From an uncultured Oscillospiraceae bacterium (GTDB lineage: Bacteria; Bacillota; Clostridia; Oscillospirales; Oscillospiraceae): a stretch of 38,882 nucleotides of DNA. Positions 22,605 to 30,477 of the stretch are shown here, piece by piece. How positions within the stretch are numbered: the first letter of the stretch is position 1; every line of letters begins with the position of its first letter. The stretch spans positions 1-38,882 of the forward strand of contig CATZRD010000021.1 in the NCBI GenBank assembly GCA_958423465.1, written 5' to 3'. The translations under genes were made by a program, and so were the position numbers. A model generated the notes under the pieces. It saw only the letters and a program-made list of their open reading frames with translations, did not search any database and was not told where the DNA came from.

Positions 22605-23972
22605 TTATTTCGCCGCGGGCGGCGAGGCGTCCGAGGGGGGCTTTTCCCGGGGACGGACCGCCCAGCCGGCGGCCATCACGGCGGCGGACAGCAGCAGATA
22701 GCCGGGCAGCTCCGCCCCGTGGGCGGCGATAGAAGCCAGAATCATGAAAACGCAGCCCGCCAGAGCGGCCAGGGGGATGACGAAGCGGCGCATGGCCCCC
22801 TCGCCCCGCCCCTGGCCGGTCATCCGCACAAAGATGGGGATGTAGAGGGCGTAGAGGGTGATCACCGGCAGCTCGGCGGTGTCGTAGGAGAAGATCCCCA
22901 GCCAGGGGGGCTGGGCCAGCTCCCCTCCGTAGAAGTGGAGCAGCCACCCTCCGGCCAGCAGCAGCCCCGCGATGGCGGAGCTGAGGGGGGTCCCGGTGTG
23001 GGGGTCCACGGCGGCGAAGAGAGGGTGGGCCTGGCCCCGGACCGCCAGGGCGTACAGCCCCCGGCTGTTGGCCATGGAAAGGCCGTTGAGGCTGCCCAGG
23101 CAGGAGACCACGATAAGGGAGAACGCCGCCGTGCCCAGAGGATCCCCCAGCACCCGGCGAAAGGCCAGCTGAGCGGCCTCGCGGCCTCCGGCCATCAGCT
23201 CCCGGGTGCTCACCGCCCCGGCCAGCCCCATGTAGTAGCCGATATAGATGAGAATCACCAAAACGGACCCCGCCAGCAGCGCCAGAGGCAGGTCCCGCCG
23301 GGGTTCTTTCAGCTCGCCGCTGATGGAGGCGGCGGCCAGCCACCCCTCGTAGGCGAAGGCGACGGACACCACGCTGGCGGCAAAGCCGCCGCCGGAGGCG
23401 GGAACATAGGCGAGATTTTCCGCCAGCAGGCCGGAGCGGAGACCCAGAGCCACGCCGCCCACGGCCATCGCGGCCAGGGGCAGCAGCTTGATCAGCGTGG
23501 CCGCCACCTGGATGCGGCCGGCCGCCGCCGGGACCAGGGCGTTGACGCCGAAGGCTCCTATCAGGAACAGGGCGGCCAGCAGCATGGCGCTCCCGCCGGC
23601 GGGGTCTGCCCCCAGCAGCAGACACGCGTAGCGGGCGGAGGCCCAGGCCAGCACGGCGGTCATGGAGGGGTAGTAGACCGCCGCCAGGAACCAGCCCACG
23701 CAGTAGGCGTAGCCGGGGCCTGCCGCCTCCCGGGCATAGTCCGCGGGCCCGCCGGCGTCCGGACGCCGCACGGCCAGCAGGGCGAAGGCCGCCGCGCAGG
23801 AGAGCATGACGCAGCCCGCCGCGGCCCAGGCCAGGACCCCAAGAACAAGGTCGCCGCCGGTGGCGGTGAGGACGGCCTCCGCCTTGAAAAATACGCCGGA
23901 GCCGATGACGATTCCCACCACCATGGCGGCGGCGGTGAAAGCGCCGTATGTTTTTTTCGGATGTCCGTCCAT
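22605..23972 (-). CDS. APC-superfamily amino acid permease
   Basis: This ~455-aa polytopic membrane protein matches the amino acid-polyamine-organocation (APC) family. The start 'YGAFTAAAMVVGIVIGSGVFF' region contains the family's unwound TM1 signature IGSG-F, about twelve hydrophobic segments follow, and 'SVAFAYEGWLAAASISGELKEPRRDLP' (given here in two halves) is the typical TM6 and loop. ATG 23972 has AGAAAGGG upstream and gives an ordinary N terminus; upstream in-frame sequence is basic and low in family character. The substrate is unknown. It lies on the opposite strand inside the amino-sugar locus, and nothing ties it to sialic acid. No clear promoter is seen; 23973-24115 holds no other gene. 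Confidence 0.88.
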   Translation of the reverse strand: MDGHPKKTYGAFTAAAMVVGIVIGSGVFFKAEAVLTATGGDLVLGVLAWAAAGCVMLSCAAAFALLAVRRPDAGGPADYAREAAGPGYAYCVGWFLAAVYYPSMTAVLAWASARYACLLLGADPAGGSAMLLAALFLIGAFGVNALVPAAAGRIQVAATLIKLLPLAAMAVGGVALGLRSGLLAENLAYVPASGGGFAASVVSVAFAYEGWLAAASISGELKEPRRDLPLALLAGSVLVILIYIGYYMGLAGAVSTRELMAGGREAAQLAFRRVLGDPLGTAAFSLIVVSCLGSLNGLSMANSRGLYALAVRGQAHPLFAAVDPHTGTPLSSAIAGLLLAGGWLLHFYGGELAQPPWLGIFSYDTAELPVITLYALYIPIFVRMTGQGRGEGAMRRFVIPLAALAGCVFMILASIAAHGAELPGYLLLSAAVMAAGWAVRPREKPPSDASPPAAK

Positions 23973-24115
23973 GGACGCGCCCTTTCTCCGCCGCCCGCGG
24001 CCGGACTGCGGCCCGGGGCGGAGGAAGCGCGGGGAGGACCGCCTTTCCAGCATCCCCAAAAGGGCGGCGGGCTATGTATCCGCCGGGGCTTTGAGGCGGT
24101 AAGGACAATTACTGG

Positions 24116-24144
24116 TTGCCAAAGAGAAAAAATTATATTAAAAT
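24116..24144 (+). promoter_or_regulatory. promoter of the RpiR-yesL operon
   Basis: TTGCCA (24116-24121), 17-bp spacer, TAAAAT (24139-24144). Confidence 0.7.
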
Positions 24145-24179
24145 AGGGCTGTCCCGTTGACCGGGATACGCAGGAAAGA

Positions 24180-25055
24180 ATGGGGAGGACGGCTGTGGGC
24201 AGAAACATCGTGGCGCTGATGCTGCAGGAGTATGAGCGGTTTACCAAATCGGAGAAGAAGATCGTGGACTATGTGCTGGAACACCTGCGGGAGACCCAGT
24301 ATATCAGCATCACGGACCTGAGCGCCGCCTGCGACGTGGCGGTGTCCACCATCTCCGTATTCTGCCGCAAGCTGAAGCTGGCGGGCTTCAACGACTTTAA
24401 GCTGGAGCTGGCCCGGGCGTCGCTGATGACGGACGGCCGCTCCGCCGTGGGGCCGGCCCACGAGGAGATCCTGTCCGGGGATTCCCTGGGGACGGTGATG
24501 GAAAAGTCCCTGAATACCGCCCAGGGAGCGCTGAACAAGGCGTACCATATGCTGCGGGAATCCGCGGTGCGCCGGGCCTCCGACCTGATTGAGGCCGCCC
24601 GGCAGGTGCTCTGTCTGGGGCAGGGGAACCACTCGGTGGTGGCCATGGCCACCTGGGCGCTGTTCTCCACGGCTACGGACAAGTTCCGCACGGTCCAGGA
24701 CGCCCACCTCCAGACCGTGGCGCTGGCCACCCTGGCCCCGGAGGACGTGGTGCTGTACTTTTCCTACTCCGGCGCCACCCACGAGCTGCTGGAGGCGGCG
24801 GAGCTGATCCGTGCCCGGGGAGCCAGGCTGATCCTGGTCACCCGCTTCCTCAACGCTCCCGCCAGCGCCTACGCGGACACGGTGCTGCTGTGCGGGCCCA
24901 ACGAGCAGCCCCTGAAGTTCGGCTCCACGGCGGCCATGATGGCCCAGCTCTATGTGTCGGACGTGCTCTTCGGGGAGTACTGCCGGCGCAACCGGGAGGC
25001 CACGGACCTGTGCCGGCAGTCTGTGGGCAAGGCGCTGACGCAGAAGTGCATCTGA
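24180..25055 (+). CDS. RpiR/MurR-family transcriptional regulator with SIS domain
   Basis: This 291-aa regulator has the RpiR N-terminal helix-turn-helix (~1-80; 'FTKSEKKIVDYVL', 'SITDLSAACDVAVSTISVFCRKL') and a C-terminal SIS sugar-phosphate-binding domain (~115-260; 'LCLGQGNHSVVAMATW', 'VVLYFSYSGAT', 'LILVTRF'). Proteins of this type (NanR of Clostridium and Streptococcus) sense ManNAc-6-P or related phosphosugars, so it is the likely controller of the surrounding amino-sugar genes. The start may be GTG 24195, which has GGGGAGG at 24182-24188, rather than ATG 24180 with AGGAAAG. yesL follows 12 bp downstream. Confidence 0.92.
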   Translation: MGRTAVGRNIVALMLQEYERFTKSEKKIVDYVLEHLRETQYISITDLSAACDVAVSTISVFCRKLKLAGFNDFKLELARASLMTDGRSAVGPAHEEILSGDSLGTVMEKSLNTAQGALNKAYHMLRESAVRRASDLIEAARQVLCLGQGNHSVVAMATWALFSTATDKFRTVQDAHLQTVALATLAPEDVVLYFSYSGATHELLEAAELIRARGARLILVTRFLNAPASAYADTVLLCGPNEQPLKFGSTAAMMAQLYVSDVLFGEYCRRNREATDLCRQSVGKALTQKCI

Positions 25056-25067
25056 CGGGAGGACGCT

Positions 25068-25727
25068 ATGGGAAAGTTTTTTGACCCGGAGCGGGGCCTG
25101 TGGAGCTTGCTGTCCACCCTGGTGGACATCTGCGGCCTCTCGCTGCTGTGGGCCCTGCTGTGCCTGCCGGTGGTCACCATCGGACCGGCCACGGCGGCAC
25201 TGTACTACGCGGTGGTCAAGGCCGTCCGGCGGAAGGACAGGGAGGCGTTCCACGCCTTTTTCCACTCCTTCCGGCAGAATCTGCGCACCGGTATCCCCGC
25301 CACGCTGCTGTGGGCGGCGGCGCTGGCGCTCTTCCTGAGCGGCTGCATGATCATGTACGCCAACCGGGGCACCCAGTGGGGCTATATCCTCTATGTGGCC
25401 TACTATGTGGCCATGGCGCTGCCCCTGGGGGTGCTGTGCTATGTATTCCCCCTGCTGGCCCGGTTCACCTGCGGGGTGGGCGGGCTGTACCGCACCGCCT
25501 TCCAGCTTGCCCTGCGCCACCTGCCCTCCACGGTGGTGGTGGTGGCGCTGACGGTGAAAATGACGGAGCTGACCATCAACCACTGGTGGCCGGTGCTGTT
25601 CACTCCGGCGGTGACCGCTCTGATCAGCTCGCTGTTTCTGGAGCGGATCTTCGTGAAGTACGCCCCGGAGCTGGCGGAGACGGAGCCGAACGGAGAACCG
25701 GAAGAGGACCAAAGGGAAGAAGAATAA
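25068..25727 (+). CDS. YesL-type (DUF624) membrane protein
   Basis: This 219-aa protein matches DUF624: the opening 'FFDPERGLWSLLSTLVDICGLSLLWALLCLP' (here a family feature in parts), 'TIGPATAALYYAVVKAVRRKD' and five to six hydrophobic helices. DUF624 genes commonly sit beside carbohydrate ABC transporter or glycan-use operons in Firmicutes and their role is unknown. GGGAGG (25055-25060) lies 7 bp before ATG 25068. It is paired with the RpiR regulator and followed by a strong terminator. The tail is highly acidic. Confidence 0.88.
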   Translation: MGKFFDPERGLWSLLSTLVDICGLSLLWALLCLPVVTIGPATAALYYAVVKAVRRKDREAFHAFFHSFRQNLRTGIPATLLWAAALALFLSGCMIMYANRGTQWGYILYVAYYVAMALPLGVLCYVFPLLARFTCGVGGLYRTAFQLALRHLPSTVVVVALTVKMTELTINHWWPVLFTPAVTALISSLFLERIFVKYAPELAETEPNGEPEEDQREEE

Positions 25728-25729
25728 AG

Positions 25730-25759
25730 AAGGGCGCTCCCCTGAGGGGAGCGCCCTTT
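25730..25759. terminator. bidirectional terminator
   Basis: AAGGGCGCTCCCC and GGGGAGCGCCCTT form a 13-bp stem with a short loop, ending in TTT. It ends the yesL operon and may also serve the convergent SGNH gene. Confidence 0.85.
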
Positions 25760-25799
25760 CAGCGCGTCAAAAGCCATCGCGGAGTGGATTCAAAAAAGC

Positions 25800-26450
25800 T
25801 CACAGGAGGGTGGGGACCAGCTCCGCCAGCCGCTGGGCCAGTTGAGCGTGACCCCGCCGGGTCAGGTGCATCCCGTCCACCTGATTGAACTCGCACCCGT
25901 TGGCGTCCATGAAGTGGGCGCCCACCAGCCTGGCGCTCTTCTCGTAGCAGGCCGCCAGGGCCCGGGACTTCTCCACGCAGCCGCTGCCCATAGGCGCGCC
26001 GCAGTCGGCCTTTTCCATCACCGGCAGAATGGGGGGCGGGCAGACGATCAGGATGTTCGGCTGCTTCTCCCCCCAGCAGTCCACGCTCTGGGCCTTGCGC
26101 ACCAGGCGCTCCATGCCGATGGCGATACAGGAGGCGTTGACGCCCAGCCGCTCCTTGGTGTCGTTGGTGCCCAGCATGATGATGAGCAGGTCAATGACCT
26201 CGTGGCTCTTCAGCAGGGCGTAGGCGCAGCCCAGGGCGTCCATGCTCTCGTGGAGCGGGTCCGGGAACACGGTGGTGCGGCCGCTGAGGCCCTCCTCCGT
26301 CACCAGGAAATCCTGGCCCAGGGCCTTTTGCAGCAGGCAGGTCCAGCGCTCGTCCTCGTTGAAGCGGATGCCGCCGTCGGCGCAGTCGGCGGGGTCGGCG
26401 CAGTAGCCGTGGGTATTGGAATCACCCAGACAGAGAATGTGCTTTTTCAT
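25800..26450 (-). CDS. SGNH/GDSL-family hydrolase, possible sugar O-acetylesterase
   Basis: This 216-aa protein is an SGNH hydrolase: block I 'CLGDSNTHG' with nucleophile Ser 11, a Gly in 'EGLSGRTT' for block II, block III 'MLGTNDTK', and block V 'DGMHLTRRG' with the Asp-His pair. There is no signal peptide, so it acts in the cytoplasm. It is divergent from the transporter-nanA-nagB operon and shares its control region, which suggests a role in removing O-acetyl groups from imported sialic acids (inference; arylesterase activity is also common in this family). Start ATG 26450 has AGGAGAAAGG upstream. Confidence 0.85.
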   Translation of the reverse strand: MKKHILCLGDSNTHGYCADPADCADGGIRFNEDERWTCLLQKALGQDFLVTEEGLSGRTTVFPDPLHESMDALGCAYALLKSHEVIDLLIIMLGTNDTKERLGVNASCIAIGMERLVRKAQSVDCWGEKQPNILIVCPPPILPVMEKADCGAPMGSGCVEKSRALAACYEKSARLVGAHFMDANGCEFNQVDGMHLTRRGHAQLAQRLAELVPTLL

Positions 26451-26506
26451 GGCGCGGTTTTCCTTTCTCCTTCGCCGGCGGGGCGCGCGGCTGTGTGATA
26501 ATTACC

Positions 26507-26534
26507 AGTTTATTCATTCTGGCGGCCGTGTCAA
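26507..26534 (-). promoter_or_regulatory. promoter of the SGNH hydrolase gene
   Basis: On the minus strand TTGACA (26534-26529), 16-bp spacer, TAAACT (26512-26507). Confidence 0.65.
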
Positions 26535-26553
26535 GGGCAATTCGTGAAAATCG

Positions 26554-26606
26554 AAAAAATTTTGATGTATTTTTATGAAATCAAAAATTTGTGCAAAAAA
26601 TTTTGA
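26554..26606. promoter_or_regulatory. repeated AT-rich motif between divergent promoters
   Basis: The 12-mer AAAAAATTTTGA occurs twice (26554-26565, 26595-26606), 41 bp apart, about four helical turns, with TCAAAAATTT (26581-26590) between. It lies just upstream of the -35 of the SBP promoter and behind that of the SGNH gene. Candidate binding sites for the RpiR regulator, or an UP-type element. Confidence 0.45.
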
Positions 26607-26614
26607 AAAATGCC

Positions 26615-26643
26615 TTGACAAAGGGCAGGAAATTTTATACAAT
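26615..26643 (+). promoter_or_regulatory. strong promoter of the sialic acid transporter operon
   Basis: A consensus TTGACA (26615-26620), 17-bp spacer, TACAAT (26638-26643), with an AT-rich tract upstream. Confidence 0.88.
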
Positions 26644-26699
26644 TTAAACAGTCCGGTCATAGCATGAGCGGCGTTTTTTATCGAAAAGGAGGAAAACAA

Positions 26700-28094
26700 A
26701 TGAAGAAGTTTCTTGCGCTTCTGCTGGCCATGACCATGGTCATGGCTCTGGTTGCCTGCGGCAACCAGAACAATGCCCCCGCTGACAACAAGCCCAGCGA
26801 CAACCAGACCCAGAACGACAAGCAGCCCGAGGACAACAAGACCCCCGATACCACCGAGCCCGCGACTGCCGAGGAGATCACCCTGTGGACCTACCCCGTC
26901 GGCAACTGGGGCGATGAGGCCAACGTCAAGGCCATCACCGACGCCTTCACCGCCGACACCGGTATCAAGGTCACTGTGGAGTATCTGGATTACACCAACG
27001 GCGACGACAAGGTCAACACCGCCCTCACCGCCGGCAACCAGCCCGACCTGGTCCTGGAAGGGCCCGAGCGTCTGGTCGCCAACTGGGGCGCCAACGGCCA
27101 CATGGTCGATCTGTCTGACCTGATCGACGCCGCTGACGAGGGCGAGTTCATCCCCGCCGCCTATAACGCCTGCGTCAACGCCGAGGGCAAGGTGTATGAG
27201 TACCCCATGTGCATGACCGCTCACTGCATGGCCATCAACAAGCAGGCCTTTGAGGCTGCCGACGCGCTGCAGTATGTGGATCTCGAGAACCGCACCTGGT
27301 CCACCGAGAACTTCATCAAGGCCGTGAACGCTCTGTATGCCTACTACGGCGACACCGTGGGCGTTGTCTACTGCAACGGCCAGGGCGGCGACCAGGGCAC
27401 CCGCGAGCTGGTTACCAACATGTACGGCGGCACCTTCACCAACGCCGACCACTCCAAGCTGACCTGGGACGACGCCAACAACATCAAGGCGTTCCAGACC
27501 CTGTACGATCTGGACGGCATCGCCTATGACGCCTCCGTGACCGCTTCTGACGAGATCGCCAAGTTCTATCAGGGCACCCTGAAGATGGCCTTCTGCTGGA
27601 ACTCCGGCCAGCAGCTGAACCCCAACGCCGCCAACACCGGCGAGGGCAAGACCATCACCGGCGACGACATCATCTTCCTGTGCCAGCCCACCGAGGACGG
27701 CTCCGCTTCCCGCCTGGGCGGCGGCATCTGGGGCTTCGGTATCTTTGACAAGGGCGACGCGTCCCGCGTTGCCGCTGCCAAGGAGTTCATCAAGTGGGTG
27801 TGCGATTCTGAACATACTGTGGAGTGCATCCCCAACGGCTTCTTCCCCGTCCGCTCCACCGCCGCTGACGGCGCCGCCGATCTGAGCGCCTTCACCGACA
27901 ACGAGATGGTCAAGGAGTACTTCCAGGTCATGCTCCCGCGCATGGGCGACTACTACCAGGTCATCCCCGGCTGGGCCGGCATCCGGACCGAGTGGTGGAC
28001 CATGCTCCAGGATATCGGCGCCGGCACTCCCGTTGAGGAAGCCGTCGCCAAGGGCACCGCCGCGGGCAACGCCGTCGTGGATGCCGCTCGCTGA
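26700..28094 (+). CDS. extracellular sugar-binding lipoprotein of an ABC transporter
   Basis: This 464-aa family-1 solute-binding protein has a lipoprotein signal with 'MALVAC' (lipidated Cys 20), a hydrophilic N/D/P/Q-rich tether (~21-57) and the bilobed fold starting at 'EEITLWTYPVGNWGDE', with later landmarks 'TAGNQPDLVL' and 'FWNSGQQL'-type stretches. It is the substrate receptor for the two permeases downstream, comparable in layout to the pneumococcal SatA system for sialic acid (inference). AAAGGAGG precedes ATG 26700. Codon use is strongly biased to C-ending codons (AAC, ATC, GAC), as expected for an abundant protein. A large hairpin downstream separates it from the permease genes. 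Confidence 0.92.
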   Translation: MKKFLALLLAMTMVMALVACGNQNNAPADNKPSDNQTQNDKQPEDNKTPDTTEPATAEEITLWTYPVGNWGDEANVKAITDAFTADTGIKVTVEYLDYTNGDDKVNTALTAGNQPDLVLEGPERLVANWGANGHMVDLSDLIDAADEGEFIPAAYNACVNAEGKVYEYPMCMTAHCMAINKQAFEAADALQYVDLENRTWSTENFIKAVNALYAYYGDTVGVVYCNGQGGDQGTRELVTNMYGGTFTNADHSKLTWDDANNIKAFQTLYDLDGIAYDASVTASDEIAKFYQGTLKMAFCWNSGQQLNPNAANTGEGKTITGDDIIFLCQPTEDGSASRLGGGIWGFGIFDKGDASRVAAAKEFIKWVCDSEHTVECIPNGFFPVRSTAADGAADLSAFTDNEMVKEYFQVMLPRMGDYYQVIPGWAGIRTEWWTMLQDIGAGTPVEEAVAKGTAAGNAVVDAAR

Positions 28095-28124
28095 TCCCAA
28101 GATTTAATTTGATCAGTGATTTGC

Positions 28125-28160
28125 AGGCGCCCCGTCCCCTTGGGGATGGGGCGCCTCTTT
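28125..28160 (+). terminator. intra-operon hairpin between binding protein and permeases
   Basis: AGGCGCCCCGTCCCC and GGGGATGGGGCGCCT form a 15-bp stem around a 2-nt loop, followed by CTTT. It is probably a partial terminator or RNA-end protector that leaves more binding-protein than permease message. Confidence 0.75.
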
Positions 28161-28180
28161 AAGAGAAAGGGGTGCCTACC

Positions 28181-29095
28181 TTGACAAAACAATCCAAGCA
28201 GGGTATGAGTCGGGCCCTTCAACGCCAGGAGAATATCTCCGGCTATCTGTTCCTGCTGCCCAGCCTGATCTTCTTCGTGGGCTTCGTCGTGCTGCCCATG
28301 TTTATGTGCATCGGCATGAGCTTTACCGACGCCAACCTGAACGCGAAAGCCGCCACCACCTTTGTGGGTCTGAAAAATTTCATTGATCTCTGGAAGGACC
28401 CGAAGTTCCTGGACGCTTTGAAAAACACGTTCCTGCTGGTGGTGGTCACCGTCCCCGCCGTCACCCTCTTTTCCCTTTGGGTGTCCTCCGCCATCTATAA
28501 GCTGCGCCCCGCGGTGCTGTCCGCGTTCCGCTGCATTTTCTATCTGCCCGTGGTCACCGGTTCCGTGGCCGTCACCGTGGTCTGGAAGTGGATTCTGGAC
28601 AACTACAATGGCATTGTGAACTCCGCCCTGAAAAGCATGGGGCTTATTGAGAAAAACATCAACTGGCTTGGTACTACCGGAATTACCATCTGGTGCATCA
28701 TCCTGATCATGTTCACCACCTATGTGGGGCAGCCCATCGTGCTGTATGTCTCCGCCCTGGGCAACGTGGACCAGTCCCTGGTGGAGGCCGCCCAGGTGGA
28801 CGGCGCCACCAACTTCCAGGTGTTCTGGCGGATCAAGTGGCCCCAGATGATGCCCACCACTCTGTACATCCTGGTCATCACCACCATCAATACCTTCCAG
28901 TGCTTCGCACTGATCCAGCTGCTGACCTCCGGCGGCTCCGGCACCAACACGGTCATGTACTACATCTACCAGACCGCCTTCAAGATGACGGAGCAGGCGG
29001 GACATTTCGGCTATGCCAACGCCATGGGCGTCACGCTGGCCATCTTTATCGCCATCCTGTCCGCCATTCAGTTCCGGCTGGGCAAAGAGAAGTAA
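28181..29095 (+). CDS. ABC sugar transporter permease (MalF/UgpA type)
   Basis: This ~304-aa protein has six predicted membrane helices beginning 'GYLFLLPSLIFFVGFVVLP' and the EAA loop 'SLVEAAQVDGATNFQVFWRIKWP', written here as two contiguous parts, which docks the ATPase. TTG 28181 is the likely start, 6 bp after AAAGGGGTG; GTG 28172 sits on top of the ribosome site. It forms the channel with the next gene. No ATPase gene is in the operon, so a shared MsmK-like ATPase encoded elsewhere is expected (known for such systems in Gram-positives). Confidence 0.9.
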   Translation: MTKQSKQGMSRALQRQENISGYLFLLPSLIFFVGFVVLPMFMCIGMSFTDANLNAKAATTFVGLKNFIDLWKDPKFLDALKNTFLLVVVTVPAVTLFSLWVSSAIYKLRPAVLSAFRCIFYLPVVTGSVAVTVVWKWILDNYNGIVNSALKSMGLIEKNINWLGTTGITIWCIILIMFTTYVGQPIVLYVSALGNVDQSLVEAAQVDGATNFQVFWRIKWPQMMPTTLYILVITTINTFQCFALIQLLTSGGSGTNTVMYYIYQTAFKMTEQAGHFGYANAMGVTLAIFIAILSAIQFRLGKEK

Positions 29096-29101
29096 GGGGG
29101 C

Positions 29102-29995
29102 ATGAGAAAAATGAAAATCGGTTCCGGAAGATCCAAAGCCTATCGGGTCGTCTCCATCATCATCCTGATCATCCTGGCGCTGTTCTTCCTGTTCCCCCTG
29201 TACTGGATCATCACCGGCGCGTTCAAGCCCGCCCAGGACATCTATTCGCAGACGCCGGTGTGGTGGCCCAGCCAGTGGGTGAGCACGAACTTCAAAAACC
29301 TCTTTCTGAAGCGCTCCGCTCCCCTGTTCAGCTTTTTCGGCATCGACGGCCCCAGCGCTCCCGCCGCTATCCGCTGGCTGATCAATACGGTCTTCATGTC
29401 GGTGGTTTCCATGATCCTCACCTGCATCACCGCCGCTATGGCGGGCTACGCTCTGGCTAAGAAGCGTTTTGTGGGCCGCACCCTGCTGTTCTCCCTCATC
29501 GTCTGCGCCATGGCCTTGCCCAAGCAGGTCATCCTCATCCCGCTGCTGAAGGAGATGTCCGCCCTGAGCCTGATCGACAAGATCTGGGCTGTCATCTTAC
29601 CTACGGTGGGCTGGCCCTTCGGCGTATTCCTGATGAAGCAGTTCGCCGAGGGCATCCCCGGCGAGATCCTGGAGGCCGCCCGGGTGGACGGCGCCGGCGA
29701 GATGCGCACCTTTGTCACCATCGTGACCCCCATGATCAAGCCGGGCATCGGCGCGTTGGCTATCTTTACCTTCATCAACACCTGGAACGACTACTTCATG
29801 CAGTTGATCATGCTCTCCAGCAACGCCAACTACACCATTTCCCTGGGCATCGCCACCCTCCAGGCGGAGGGAAGCGTGGATATGGGCCTGCTGATGTCTG
29901 GCGCGGCCCTGGCCTCTGTCCCGATCATCATCGTGTTCCTGATCTTCCAGAAGTATTTCACCCAGGGTATCACCATGGGCGCGGTAAAGGGGTAA
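29102..29995 (+). CDS. ABC sugar transporter permease (MalG/UgpE type)
   Basis: This 297-aa protein has six membrane helices, the opening 'LALFFLFPLYWIITGAFKP' of the MalG family and the EAA loop 'GEILEAARVDGAGEMRTF'. Spacing is 6 bp from the upstream permease, with AAGGGGG (29094-29100) as ribosome site, so both are translated together. It completes the import channel. Confidence 0.92.
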   Translation: MRKMKIGSGRSKAYRVVSIIILIILALFFLFPLYWIITGAFKPAQDIYSQTPVWWPSQWVSTNFKNLFLKRSAPLFSFFGIDGPSAPAAIRWLINTVFMSVVSMILTCITAAMAGYALAKKRFVGRTLLFSLIVCAMALPKQVILIPLLKEMSALSLIDKIWAVILPTVGWPFGVFLMKQFAEGIPGEILEAARVDGAGEMRTFVTIVTPMIKPGIGALAIFTFINTWNDYFMQLIMLSSNANYTISLGIATLQAEGSVDMGLLMSGAALASVPIIIVFLIFQKYFTQGITMGAVKG

Positions 29996-29999
29996 GAAC

Positions 30000-30452
30000 A
30001 TGATCTACGCCAAAAACGCTGACGCCCTGGACTACCGGGGCATCCATCCCAATCTGGATCTGGCGCTGGAGCACATCACGGAGGAGTTCTTCTCCTCCCT
30101 GGGCGCGGAGCGGGCGGACCTGAAGGAGGGGGAGGTCTGGTGCACCAAATTCACCTATGAGACCATCCCCGACGAGGAGAGCTTCTTTGAGGCTCACGAG
30201 AAGTTCCTGGATATCCACATCATGCTGTCCGGCAGCGAGCGGGTGGAGATCGCCCGCCCCGACAGCCTGACGTGCTTCCAGCGGGCGGAGGACAACGACT
30301 TCTACGCCTACCGCGGCCAGGGGCAGTACAAGCTGACCCTCAGCCCCGGGGACTTCCTGGTGGTGTTCCCCGGGGACGCCCACAAGATCAAGATGCAGGT
30401 CGACGGACCTCGCACCGTGACGAAGGCCGTTTTCAAAATCAGGATCCATTGA
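30000..30452 (+). CDS. YhcH/YjgK/YiaL-family protein
   Basis: This 150-aa cupin-like protein (EbgC/YhcH family) is typically found in sialic acid operons, where it is thought to help with anomer handling or aldose-ketose steps; its reaction is not settled. Metal-site residues are visible in 'EAHEKFLDIHIML' and 'FLVVFPGDAHKI'. ATG 30000 lies 4 bp after the permease stop, with AAAGGGG inside the permease's last codons. nanA follows after 25 bp. Confidence 0.9.
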   Translation: MIYAKNADALDYRGIHPNLDLALEHITEEFFSSLGAERADLKEGEVWCTKFTYETIPDEESFFEAHEKFLDIHIMLSGSERVEIARPDSLTCFQRAEDNDFYAYRGQGQYKLTLSPGDFLVVFPGDAHKIKMQVDGPRTVTKAVFKIRIH

Positions 30453-30477
30453 GTTTTAAAGTTAAGGAGTGAGAGCA

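Noticed and set aside
22144..24108. Minus-strand 654-codon frame across nagA end and permease
   Set aside because: Arg/Gly/Pro-rich frame overlapping nagA and the real permease frame, without a recognisable domain.
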